This document shows, in pieces, positions 38,031 to 44,464 of a stretch of 64,000 bases of DNA (positions within the stretch are counted from its first letter, which is position 1; every line of letters starts with the position of its first letter). A program made the position numbers and the translations under genes. Source of the DNA: Sulfuriflexus sp032250955 (GTDB taxonomy: Bacteria > Pseudomonadota > Gammaproteobacteria > AKS1); contig NZ_JAVVES010000004.1 of assembly GCF_032250955.1 (NCBI RefSeq), positions 1 through 64,000 of the forward strand. Reading direction: 5' to 3'. The notes beneath the pieces are model-generated. The model made no database searches. It was not told where the DNA came from and worked only from the letters and a program-made list of their open reading frames with translations.

Positions 38031-39929
38031 TTAATGGCGTGGTTCAAAAATCCGGACCTGCTCATCACGGCCTTTAACGGAAACACTGCCGTGATCGATA
38101 AATTCGAGTGTATCACCACATTGTGATTTTGTCGCCGCAGAGACCAGGATACGCGCCACATCCTTGGTTTGTCCTTCCAGGCGGCTGGCGGTATTTACCG
38201 TGTCGCCGATACAGGTGTAATCAAGTTTATTCTCGGAGCCGATCATGCCCACCACCGCTTCGCCACTGTGTATGCCGATGCCGATATCAAAGCTCTCACC
38301 TATTTCGCCACCGATTTCCCGCCTGAAGGCCTGTAACACCTCGATCATTTCCAGTGCCGCTTCCACCGCGTGTTGCGCATGCCCGGGGTCACTGATGGGC
38401 GCACCCCAGAAGGCCATGATGGCATCACCGATAAACTTGTCCACGGTGCCGCCATGTTTAAATATAACCGCCGTCTGGTAGCCAAAATACTTATTCAGTA
38501 AGGCGACAATCTCCTCGGGTTCACGGTGCTGGGACATCGTCGTGAAACCGCGAATATCAGAAAACAAAACCGTGACCTGGGTACGTTGTGCATTAAAGTA
38601 TTTCGTCAGGCCAGCATCGCCCATACTGACCAGGTCATTGACCACCCGTGGGTCAACGAAGCGGCCAAACATCTGGATAGAACGCTCCCGGGTGCGGCGT
38701 TCACTCAGGTAGCTATATAAGGCGGCCAGGGTATAGAACAACCAGCCAAAGACAAGCGGGCGCAGCACCGGCACAATGACCAATACATTTACCGCCAGGT
38801 AACTCGCCAGCAGGGTAAGCCCCGTCAGGCCCACATAGCCAAAGAAGATTCTTGAATGGTTGTTCGTATAACGAAATGTGAATAACAGGGACATAATGAC
38901 AAGTACTGTCAACAACGGTGCAAATGCCTTGTGCGGCTCTTGCATATAGCGCTGATTTTTCAGGTTATCCATGGCGGTCGCTACAAATTCAACACCGGGT
39001 TGCAGGCTGCTGATGGGGGACGCCCGCAAGTCGCCGAGTGAGGTAGCCGTTGCACCAATCACCACGATCTTGTCACGCAGTTCGTGCGCGTCACGTGCCT
39101 GGGGCCGGCCGTTTTTATCTTCCTTGTCGGTATCGATGCTTTTGAATAAATCGTAAAAGGCGATACGGTGGTGGGCGAACACACCACCACGCCAGTGCAG
39201 GCGAATACTCTCCCCCTGCGGTAAGGGATAGTCTAAATCCCGTGCTACCCGGGCGGGCAACGAAGGGATCTGCCAGCCGTAGGCCTCCTGATAGAGATCG
39301 TAGCGCCGACCAACGCCATCGCTGTCAGCATTGAAATTAACGATACCAATACGGCTGACATCACTATCAAGCTGCCTGAGCAGGGCATCGATGATATGAA
39401 TGGGCAATGCCAGTGCGATGTTGGCATTGGCTGACGCCGCCGTGGTGGGTACAAAACCGAGCGCCGCTCCTGCCTTCTCCAGGTCGATGTTGCTTTTATC
39501 GTCTCCTGAAACAGGTAGCCGCGCGATAGCAAAATAGAGGTTATCTGTAGCACTGGCTACTTCGGCAAAATACGCATCGCTGCCTGCATTGACACTGTTG
39601 TCTAAATCAGTGAATAAAACATCATACAAAACAGCTTTCGGTTGTTGTTGCCGTATGGCTTCCAGTAACTCGGCATGTATGGCACGCGGCCAGGGGTATC
39701 GTCCGGCATCGATATCCGGATCATTGGCCATTCTGTCGAGGCTGTAATTATCAATATCGACAATGATGATATCCGGGTCAGGCTGCAGCGGTTCGGCGTT
39801 GACCCGCACAAAACTGTCACTGAGTTCATTCTCTGTCCCCACGAGAATATTCAACAGGCCATACTCGACGGTCGCGAGCAGCAACACGCCTAGTGCAAGA
39901 TAGGTCAATGGCAGGTAGTTGTTGCGCAA
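38031..39929 (-). CDS. CHASE2-domain class III adenylate cyclase
   Basis: 632 residues. One N-terminal membrane segment (about 8-30) precedes a large periplasmic CHASE2 sensor domain (about 35-330). Three membrane segments follow (about 337-410). The class III cyclase domain (about 445-632) has metal-binding D458 (LFSDIRGF) and D502 (GDAIMAFWG), K568 and T572 at the adenine-specifying positions, and N579/R583 in VNTASRLE, so it should be active and ATP-specific. The start is TTG at 39929, supported by AAGGAGG five bases upstream. Inference: senses an extracytoplasmic signal and makes cAMP. First in the operon with SH3 and M48 genes. Confidence 0.9.
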   Translation of the reverse strand: MRNNYLPLTYLALGVLLLATVEYGLLNILVGTENELSDSFVRVNAEPLQPDPDIIIVDIDNYSLDRMANDPDIDAGRYPWPRAIHAELLEAIRQQQPKAVLYDVLFTDLDNSVNAGSDAYFAEVASATDNLYFAIARLPVSGDDKSNIDLEKAGAALGFVPTTAASANANIALALPIHIIDALLRQLDSDVSRIGIVNFNADSDGVGRRYDLYQEAYGWQIPSLPARVARDLDYPLPQGESIRLHWRGGVFAHHRIAFYDLFKSIDTDKEDKNGRPQARDAHELRDKIVVIGATATSLGDLRASPISSLQPGVEFVATAMDNLKNQRYMQEPHKAFAPLLTVLVIMSLLFTFRYTNNHSRIFFGYVGLTGLTLLASYLAVNVLVIVPVLRPLVFGWLFYTLAALYSYLSERRTRERSIQMFGRFVDPRVVNDLVSMGDAGLTKYFNAQRTQVTVLFSDIRGFTTMSQHREPEEIVALLNKYFGYQTAVIFKHGGTVDKFIGDAIMAFWGAPISDPGHAQHAVEAALEMIEVLQAFRREIGGEIGESFDIGIGIHSGEAVVGMIGSENKLDYTCIGDTVNTASRLEGQTKDVARILVSAATKSQCGDTLEFIDHGSVSVKGRDEQVRIFEPRH

Positions 39930-40068
39930 AACAGCCTCCTTGGTGTCGTTTTTTTATTCTTTCTATACAGGACTGGTGGGCTTGAAGCAAACAAACAAAT
40001 CAAGGGATTCACCCTTGCCTTGATCGCATCAACTCCACCTCCTCATTAGACTTACACCCACAGGACAT

Positions 40069-40320
40069 TTAGTTGGCATCCTTTCCAGCCATCATTTCTT
40101 TAAGCTTCTCTAAGTTTTTGTTGTGCTTATGCGTTACACTATCGCCGATTAAAATAGCCAATATCCAGCAAATAATCGGACCTATTATTGCCTAAGCAGA
40201 AGCGATGGCCATTACGATTAAAATAACTCCGCCGACTACTGAGGAATACAGAAGGCCTAATGGTCCGAGAAAGAAAGTCAAAAAGAAGGATGCCGTTCGG
40301 GAGTTTTCATTCAGATTCAT
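40069..40320 (-). pseudogene. Small two-TM protein gene interrupted by an amber codon
   Basis: Reading from ATG 40320, preceded by GGAGTAGGC, gives 42 residues: a short polar start, SFFLTFFLGPLGLLY, and a hydrophobic segment ending MAIASA. A TAG follows at 40192-40194. The same frame continues for 40 more codons (AIIGPIICWILAILIGDSV, then a Lys-rich tail ending KDAN) to a TAA at 40069. The two halves together look like one small membrane protein with two hydrophobic hairpin segments. Either the gene has decayed or the product is the truncated N-terminal half. It lies between the CHASE2 gene and the toxin-antitoxin pair. Confidence 0.6.
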
Positions 40321-40378
40321 GCCTACTCCTTATTGTCTATTATCCGGTTCTACATCAACTCGCAATTACTGATGGAAT

Positions 40379-40445
40379 TCGTAACTGCGACTCTCGATCT
40401 TCAAGACCGCCAGCGCAGATGGTCGCGTGGAAGCAGTTGTTATGC
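40379..40445 (-). repeat. attC-like site after the antitoxin gene
   Basis: On the minus strand, GCATAAC at 40439-40445 contains the antitoxin stop codon TAA, as is usual in integron cassettes. It is followed by AACTGC and, 67 bases on, by the complementary GCAGTTACGA. Length fits an attC; the core motifs deviate from consensus at one or two bases. Confidence 0.4.
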
Positions 40446-40700
40446 GGCTGATTCATGTTCAGCATCCCAGCCAGGAAAGACCAGTACAGCCGGATGGCAA
40501 TTCAGTGCTCTCGCCAATACTTTGGCTCTTTCAACTCCGAGTTGAATACGATTATTTTCAATAGCGGAGATCGTTGACTGCGGAATACCAGTTAATTCAG
40601 CCAGTTCGTTTTGGCTGAGCTCCTGCAATTCGCGCAGGATTTTAACAGATTCTCCTACGGAAACATCGATGCGTTTTTTGGCTTTGGAATACTCTCTCAT
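40440..40700 (-). CDS. higA: HigA-type antitoxin (XRE helix-turn-helix)
   Basis: 86 residues with an XRE-family helix-turn-helix at about 15-70 (SVGESVKILRELQELSQNELAELTGIPQSTISAIENNRIQ). The protein binds DNA and is expected to neutralise the toxin encoded just upstream. The toxin-first order is the HigBA arrangement; one base separates the two genes. Its stop codon TAA lies within an integron-like GCATAAC motif. The higA name rests on order and fold, not on a specific family call. Confidence 0.85.
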   Translation of the reverse strand: MREYSKAKKRIDVSVGESVKILRELQELSQNELAELTGIPQSTISAIENNRIQLGVERAKVLARALNCHPAVLVFPGWDAEHESAA

Positions 40701-40701
40701 G

Positions 40702-40983
40702 TTACTTCCTCCGATAATCGTGAGGTGTCACGCTTACAACTTCGACGAGAATTCTATCTTTCTCTACTTTGTATATGACTCTGAATTGTTGATTTAAACG
40801 GGATGACCTATGCCCTTTCCAATCCCCGCTTAACGATTCGTCGTGAAACCCCTTGATTTTACGTAACCCCTGAGAGCCGGACAGGCTCACGATATCCTTC
40901 CATTTCTCGTACCGTTTAAGTACGTCGTTTGGTATTGAACCAAGTTGTTTGGGAACGCGCCTATGTTCATATATGGACCACAT
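40702..40983 (-). CDS. higB: RelE/HigB-superfamily toxin
   Basis: 93 residues of the RelE/ParE/HigB fold: an N-terminal strand MWSIYEHRRV, two helices, then the beta core RLNQQFRVIYKVEKDRILVEVVSVTPHDY. Conserved basic residues (RSSRLNQQFRVIY, ending DYRRK) match ribosome-dependent mRNA interferases of the group. The likely role is growth arrest when freed from the antitoxin. The start codon overlaps a 34-base palindrome that probably serves as the autoregulatory operator. Confidence 0.85.
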   Translation of the reverse strand: MWSIYEHRRVPKQLGSIPNDVLKRYEKWKDIVSLSGSQGLRKIKGFHDESLSGDWKGHRSSRLNQQFRVIYKVEKDRILVEVVSVTPHDYRRK

Positions 40984-41015
40984 ACCATTATTAGTATATA
41001 TACCAATAATGGTAT
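40982..41015. promoter_or_regulatory. Palindromic operator of the toxin-antitoxin operon
   Basis: A 34-base near-perfect palindrome with arms ATACCATTATT and AATAATGGTAT around an alternating TA centre. It overlaps the toxin ATG (40981-40983 on the minus strand). Type II antitoxin/toxin complexes repress such sites. Confidence 0.7.
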
Positions 41016-41032
41016 GTCAATGACATTTTTAC

Positions 41033-41102
41033 GCATAACGTTACCCATAAACCGAACAAACCAAGCGCAACGAAATGAGCTCCAGCAAACGCCTTGTTAG
41101 CC
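41033..41102 (-). repeat. attC-like site upstream of the toxin gene
   Basis: Read on the minus strand, GGCTAACAAGGCGTTTG (right end) leads through a GGTTTGTTCGGTTTATGG segment to AACGTTATGCG. This layout of TAACAA...GGCGTTT and ...GTTATGC resembles Vibrio-type integron attC sites of about 70 bases. The GTTATGC end lies about 50 bases before the toxin ATG, the usual cassette spacing. Confidence 0.45.
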
Positions 41103-41145
41103 CTTATTTGGAAATACGTTTTGTCCTGTAAGGTTCATTATGGAT

Positions 41146-41435
41146 ACCTCACCCATTTCCAATGAGTCGAGGCAATTATAAGCACCTCAACCATCTCCGA
41201 TGTCCGTGGGGCTTTAGGTTTTTGCGTTTATATAGGCATCTGTGGCTGATAATTTCACCACTCAAAGATACCCTGATGACACTGGGACAGTGGAATAGGG
41301 TACTCATAATGAAGCTTGAAAAGCTTCTATGAGCCACCCTACGGGGGTTCATTATGCTGTCTCACAGGATCCTGTCGGCTCCATTGTGAGTACCCTACGC
41401 TTCCAGCGTCAGGGCAACCTCAACCATCTCCGATG
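41146..41435. repeat. Repeat-rich non-coding element between HigBA and amtB
   Basis: The 525-base gap 40984-41508 contains no credible gene. ACCTCAACCATCTCCGATG occurs identically at 41184-41202 and 41417-41435, with a 16/19 copy at 41146-41164; the first and last are followed by TCGAGGC and can fold as hairpins. Between the identical copies lies an inverted repeat, 41271-41414. Its outer arms are CCCTGATGACACTGG and CCAGCGTCAGGG, and inner arms TAGGGTACTCA (41296-41306) pair perfectly with 41387-41397. A small GAAGCTT/AAGCTTC hairpin (41311-41327) and the palindrome ACAGGATCCTGT (41365-41376) lie inside. It could be a non-autonomous mobile element or a structured RNA. Confidence 0.6.
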
Positions 41436-41446
41436 GTTCGAGGCAT

Positions 41447-41472
41447 AAAAAACGGGCGCCGAAGCGCCCGTT
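41447..41472 (-). terminator. Intrinsic terminator of the glnK-amtB operon
   Basis: A 9-bp perfect stem AACGGGCGC (41451-41459 with 41464-41472) with a TTCG tetraloop on the minus strand is followed by a T-run. It lies 36 bases after the amtB stop. Confidence 0.85.
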
Positions 41473-41508
41473 GAATTCAACCACGAGGGTCGAGAGGTTT
41501 AGCTTTTA

Positions 41509-42780
41509 TTATTTAGTGGATACAAACTCCGGATAGGCCTCGATGCCGCATTCGGATTGATCGACACCTTCGTACTCTTCTTCCTCGCTGACGCGGATTC
41601 CCATCACGGCCTTGATCACGAACCAGGTTACGAGGCTGGCAGCAAAGACCCAGATGAAGATGGTCAACAGGCCGGCGAACTGGCCGCCGAAGGTTGCGCC
41701 GCTGTTGGTCAGTGGTACGGCCATAAGCCCCCACATACCGACGACACCGTGAACCGAGATGGCACCGACCGGGTCATCGATCTTCATCTTGTCGAGAGCG
41801 ACAATCGAGAACACGACCAGAGCACCACCGGCAGCACCGATAAGGGTGGCAGACAGCGCGGTTGGTGTGGAAGGCTCGGCAGTGATGGCGACCAGGCCAG
41901 CCAGGGCACCGTTCAGGGCCATGGTCAGGTCGGCCTTGCCGAACATGAGCTTGGCGATGATGAGCGCGGCAATGACACCACCGGCGGCAGCGGCATTCGT
42001 GTTCAGGAACACCATGGCCACGGAGTTGGCGCTTGCCATATCACCCAGCTTCAGCACCGAACCGCCGTTAAAGCCGAACCAGCCCATCCAGAGGATGAAG
42101 GTCCCCAGCGTGGCCAGCGGCAGGTTGGCACCTGGAATCGCATTGACGTGTCCGTCTGGGCCGTACTTGCCCTTGCGCGGGCCAAGCAACAGTACCCCGG
42201 CGAGTGCGGCTGCAGCACCGGCCATGTGCACAATGCCTGAACCTGCAAAGTCGGAGAAGCCGAAATCATCACCCAGGCTGAACATGCCGAATACTGACTT
42301 GCCACCCCATGTCCAGGCACCTTCCATCGGGTAGATGAAGGCAGTCATGACAACGGCGAACAGGATAAAGGCCCACAGCTTCATGCGCTCGGCAACGGCA
42401 CCAGAGACGATAGACATGGCGGTTGCCACGAACACCACCTGGAAGAAAAAGTCAGAGGCGCTGGAATATACCGAATCCCCACCGAAGCCGTTTGCCGCCG
42501 ATGCGGCAAGCGCATCCTTGGTCAGGTTTTCGCCACCGGCGATGCCTTCAAGGAACAGGCCACCGTCATACATAATCTCGTAACCGACAACCATGTATGC
42601 CGTACAGGCAATCGCAAACAGGACGACGTTCTTGGTCAGGATTTCCGTTGTGTTCTTGGACCGGACCAGGCCCGCCTCCAGCATCGAGAAACCTGCTGCC
42701 ATCCACATTACCAGCGCGCCGCATACCAGGAAGTAAAAGGTATCGATGGCATACTGCAATTCAAAAATATTATTTTCCAT
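41509..42780 (-). CDS. amtB: Ammonium transporter
   Basis: Inner-membrane ammonium channel of 423 residues with about 11 membrane segments. The conserved pore histidines appear in GSGIVHMAGAAAAL and in ISVHGVVGMWG; the amphipathic cytoplasmic C-terminus ends EYEGVDQSECGIEAYPEF. In Gram-negative species GlnK plugs the channel when ammonium rises, and here glnK lies directly upstream (17-base gap). The N-terminus lacks an obvious cleaved signal peptide. Expression is probably NtrC/sigma-54 dependent from the promoter upstream of the TorF-like gene. Confidence 0.96.
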   Translation of the reverse strand: MENNIFELQYAIDTFYFLVCGALVMWMAAGFSMLEAGLVRSKNTTEILTKNVVLFAIACTAYMVVGYEIMYDGGLFLEGIAGGENLTKDALAASAANGFGGDSVYSSASDFFFQVVFVATAMSIVSGAVAERMKLWAFILFAVVMTAFIYPMEGAWTWGGKSVFGMFSLGDDFGFSDFAGSGIVHMAGAAAALAGVLLLGPRKGKYGPDGHVNAIPGANLPLATLGTFILWMGWFGFNGGSVLKLGDMASANSVAMVFLNTNAAAAGGVIAALIIAKLMFGKADLTMALNGALAGLVAITAEPSTPTALSATLIGAAGGALVVFSIVALDKMKIDDPVGAISVHGVVGMWGLMAVPLTNSGATFGGQFAGLLTIFIWVFAASLVTWFVIKAVMGIRVSEEEEYEGVDQSECGIEAYPEFVSTK

Positions 42781-42797
42781 CTTGCTTACTCCTGTTG

Positions 42798-43136
42798 TTA
42801 AAGCGCTTCCGGACCGGACTCGCCAGTACGGATGCGGACGGCCTGCTCCAGGTCAAAGACAAAGATCTTGCCGTCACCGATCTTGCCGGTATTGGCAGCC
42901 TTTGAAATGGCCTCAAGCACCTGTTCAACCAGATCATCATTGATGGCGACATCAAGCTTCACCTTGGGCAGAAAATCGACGACATATTCCGCCCCGCGGT
43001 ATAACTCGGTGTGCCCCTTCTGACGACCGAACCCCTTTACTTCTGTAACTGTTATCCCCTGCACGCCGATTTCGGATAGCGCTTCCCGCACATCATCGAG
43101 CTTGAAGGGTTTAATAATTGCGCTTACTAATTTCAT
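42798..43136 (-). CDS. glnK: Nitrogen regulatory PII protein GlnK
   Basis: 112 residues from ATG 43136, which has AGGAGGAAT just upstream; an upstream in-frame start at 43184 lacks family similarity. The PII signature is clear: MKLVSAIIKPFKLDDVREAL, the T-loop with uridylylation site Tyr51 in YRGAEYVVDFLPK, and the B-loop GKIGDGKIFVFDLEQAVRIRTGE, which binds ATP/ADP and 2-oxoglutarate. Linkage to amtB identifies it as GlnK and not GlnB. Confidence 0.95.
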   Translation of the reverse strand: MKLVSAIIKPFKLDDVREALSEIGVQGITVTEVKGFGRQKGHTELYRGAEYVVDFLPKVKLDVAINDDLVEQVLEAISKAANTGKIGDGKIFVFDLEQAVRIRTGESGPEAL

Positions 43137-43157
43137 TTTTATTCCTCCTGCCGGTTG

Positions 43158-43180
43158 GCCCCACTTGCAGCAAGCGGGGC
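43158..43180 (-). other. Intercistronic hairpin between TorF-like gene and glnK
   Basis: A 10-bp stem with one G-T wobble (43158-43167 with 43171-43180) and a 3-base loop, without a T-tract. It sits between two genes of one operon and may set their relative mRNA levels by stabilising the 3' end of the porin message. Confidence 0.45.
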
Positions 43181-43197
43181 TCAAGCATGGCTAATGT

Positions 43198-43896
43198 TTA
43201 GAAGCTCTTTGCAACGGTGAAGATGAAGCGGTCATCACAAATATTTGCATTACCACAATTCGTACTGTCATTCAGATCGGTATCGGTGTAATCGAGGGCA
43301 AAATCAAAGCCGCCCATCGACTTGCTCAGACCGACCTTCCAGTCGTCGTAATCCTGACCATCATCGATATCCTGGAAGCCGTAGTGCAGGCCCAGGGCGA
43401 AATCGTTCATCAGCGGAATGTCCACGCCCACGGTGGTGTAGGTCGCGTCGCCGGTGCCGCCGAAGAAGTCACTCGAGTAGTTCAGGCCGGCACTGACCGC
43501 GGCCGGGCCGAAGTCATAAGACAGGGAACCATAGACTTCGGTAAAATCGTAATCTCCTGCCCTGGCGGCATCAGAGCTCGGGTAGTCGTAATAGATCACG
43601 CCGACGTCATAACCGAGCTTGTTGCTAAGCTCACCAGCGAAACCGGCGTAGTAGTCGACCTCGATATCGGCATCGTCACCAAAGTCCAGGTTGGATGCCC
43701 AGATACCGGCATACAGGCCGTTTGATACGGCCATATCGAATCCGCCCTGAACGGCCGGGCCATCTGTCTGGGAAATGCCGCGGAATACATAGTCGGTTGT
43801 TAATGCCACATTGCCGCTGAACTCCACCTCGGCCATAGCCAGGCCTGAGCCGGCCATGAGGGTTGCTGCCGCAATGCTTGTTAATGTCTTTTTCAT
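43198..43896 (-). CDS. TorF-type putative porin
   Basis: 232 residues with a signal peptide ending near LAMA and a beta-barrel-like remainder rich in Asp, Gly, Tyr and Phe, ending in a Phe (VAKSF) as outer-membrane proteins do. Segments such as NVALTTDYVFRGISQTDGPAVQGGFD identify the TIGR02001/TorF family, often found beside glnK-amtB. Substrate unknown; co-regulation with nitrogen genes suggests uptake of a nitrogen compound, which is inference. First gene of the operon. Confidence 0.88.
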   Translation of the reverse strand: MKKTLTSIAAATLMAGSGLAMAEVEFSGNVALTTDYVFRGISQTDGPAVQGGFDMAVSNGLYAGIWASNLDFGDDADIEVDYYAGFAGELSNKLGYDVGVIYYDYPSSDAARAGDYDFTEVYGSLSYDFGPAAVSAGLNYSSDFFGGTGDATYTTVGVDIPLMNDFALGLHYGFQDIDDGQDYDDWKVGLSKSMGGFDFALDYTDTDLNDSTNCGNANICDDRFIFTVAKSF

Positions 43897-43980
43897 GTCT
43901 CTATCTCCTGACGCTTTTGATAAAATTAGGGTCTGCCAAATGAAACCGGGTGGAAGTCGTTTACCACTTGCACTGCTAAT

Positions 43981-43996
43981 TGCACAAGCTATGCCA
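43981..43996 (-). promoter_or_regulatory. Sigma-54 promoter of TorF-glnK-amtB operon
   Basis: On the minus strand TGGCATAGCTTGTGCA matches the sigma-54 consensus TGGCACG-N4-TTGCA at 13 or more positions, counting the four unspecified ones, with the diagnostic GG and GC at correct spacing. It lies 85 bases before the TorF-like start codon. Confidence 0.65.
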
Positions 43997-44061
43997 AGTA
44001 ATTATTTTTTAATAATTACAATAAGTTATCCAATTCACTGGACGCCATATGGGGAAATACC

Positions 44062-44104
44062 TGCACCAATAAATCTCAGTGCACAATATTGGTGCCCCGT
44101 TTTG
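44062..44104. promoter_or_regulatory. NtrC-like enhancer sites
   Basis: TGCAC-N7-GTGC at 44080-44096 matches the NtrC dyad TGCACC-N5-GGTGCA with one mismatch per arm. Further half-sites TGCACC (44062) and GGTGC (about 44106) flank it. The spacing of roughly 70-110 bases upstream of the sigma-54 element is typical for an enhancer. The rest of the 277-base divergent region has no gene. Confidence 0.6.
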
Positions 44105-44173
44105 GTGCTGAAATAATCGTCACTGTCCAGATTTTTTGGTTACACTTGGGCATCAGTCACACTGGATGGACTT

Positions 44174-44419
44174 ATGAACGAAACACGTAACCTTATAGAT
44201 GATCTGACACGCCAGTTACGCGAGTCCCTGCCGGACGGCCTGGCAACGGCGCGCGAAGACTTCGACGAGACCCTGCGTCTGGCCATTTCTGCTGCTGTGT
44301 CGCGTATGGACCTGGTTACTCGTGAAGAATTTGATGTTCAGGCTGCCGTGCTGGCCCGTACCCGGGAAAAGCTCGAGGCGCTGATAACACGTTTGCAGGA
44401 ACTCGAAAACAAGACATAA
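44174..44419 (+). CDS. ubiK: Ubiquinone biosynthesis accessory factor UbiK
   Basis: 81 residues of the BMFP family. The N-terminal half is an amphipathic helix (NLIDDLTRQLRESLP) that contacts membrane; the C-terminal half is a coiled coil (MDLVTREEFDVQAAVLARTREKLEALITRLQELE) that trimerises. UbiK works with UbiJ in the aerobic ubiquinone complex. It sits before comM/yifB and divergent from the nitrogen operon, a frequent gammaproteobacterial arrangement. Confidence 0.93.
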   Translation: MNETRNLIDDLTRQLRESLPDGLATAREDFDETLRLAISAAVSRMDLVTREEFDVQAAVLARTREKLEALITRLQELENKT

Positions 44420-44464
44420 ACCGCATGGGCAGGATGCTTGTGCTAACGAACAAGGAAGTCAGGT

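Noticed and set aside
41557..42240. 227-codon plus-strand frame opposite amtB
   Set aside because: Composition typical of antisense of a membrane protein; amtB on the other strand is certain.
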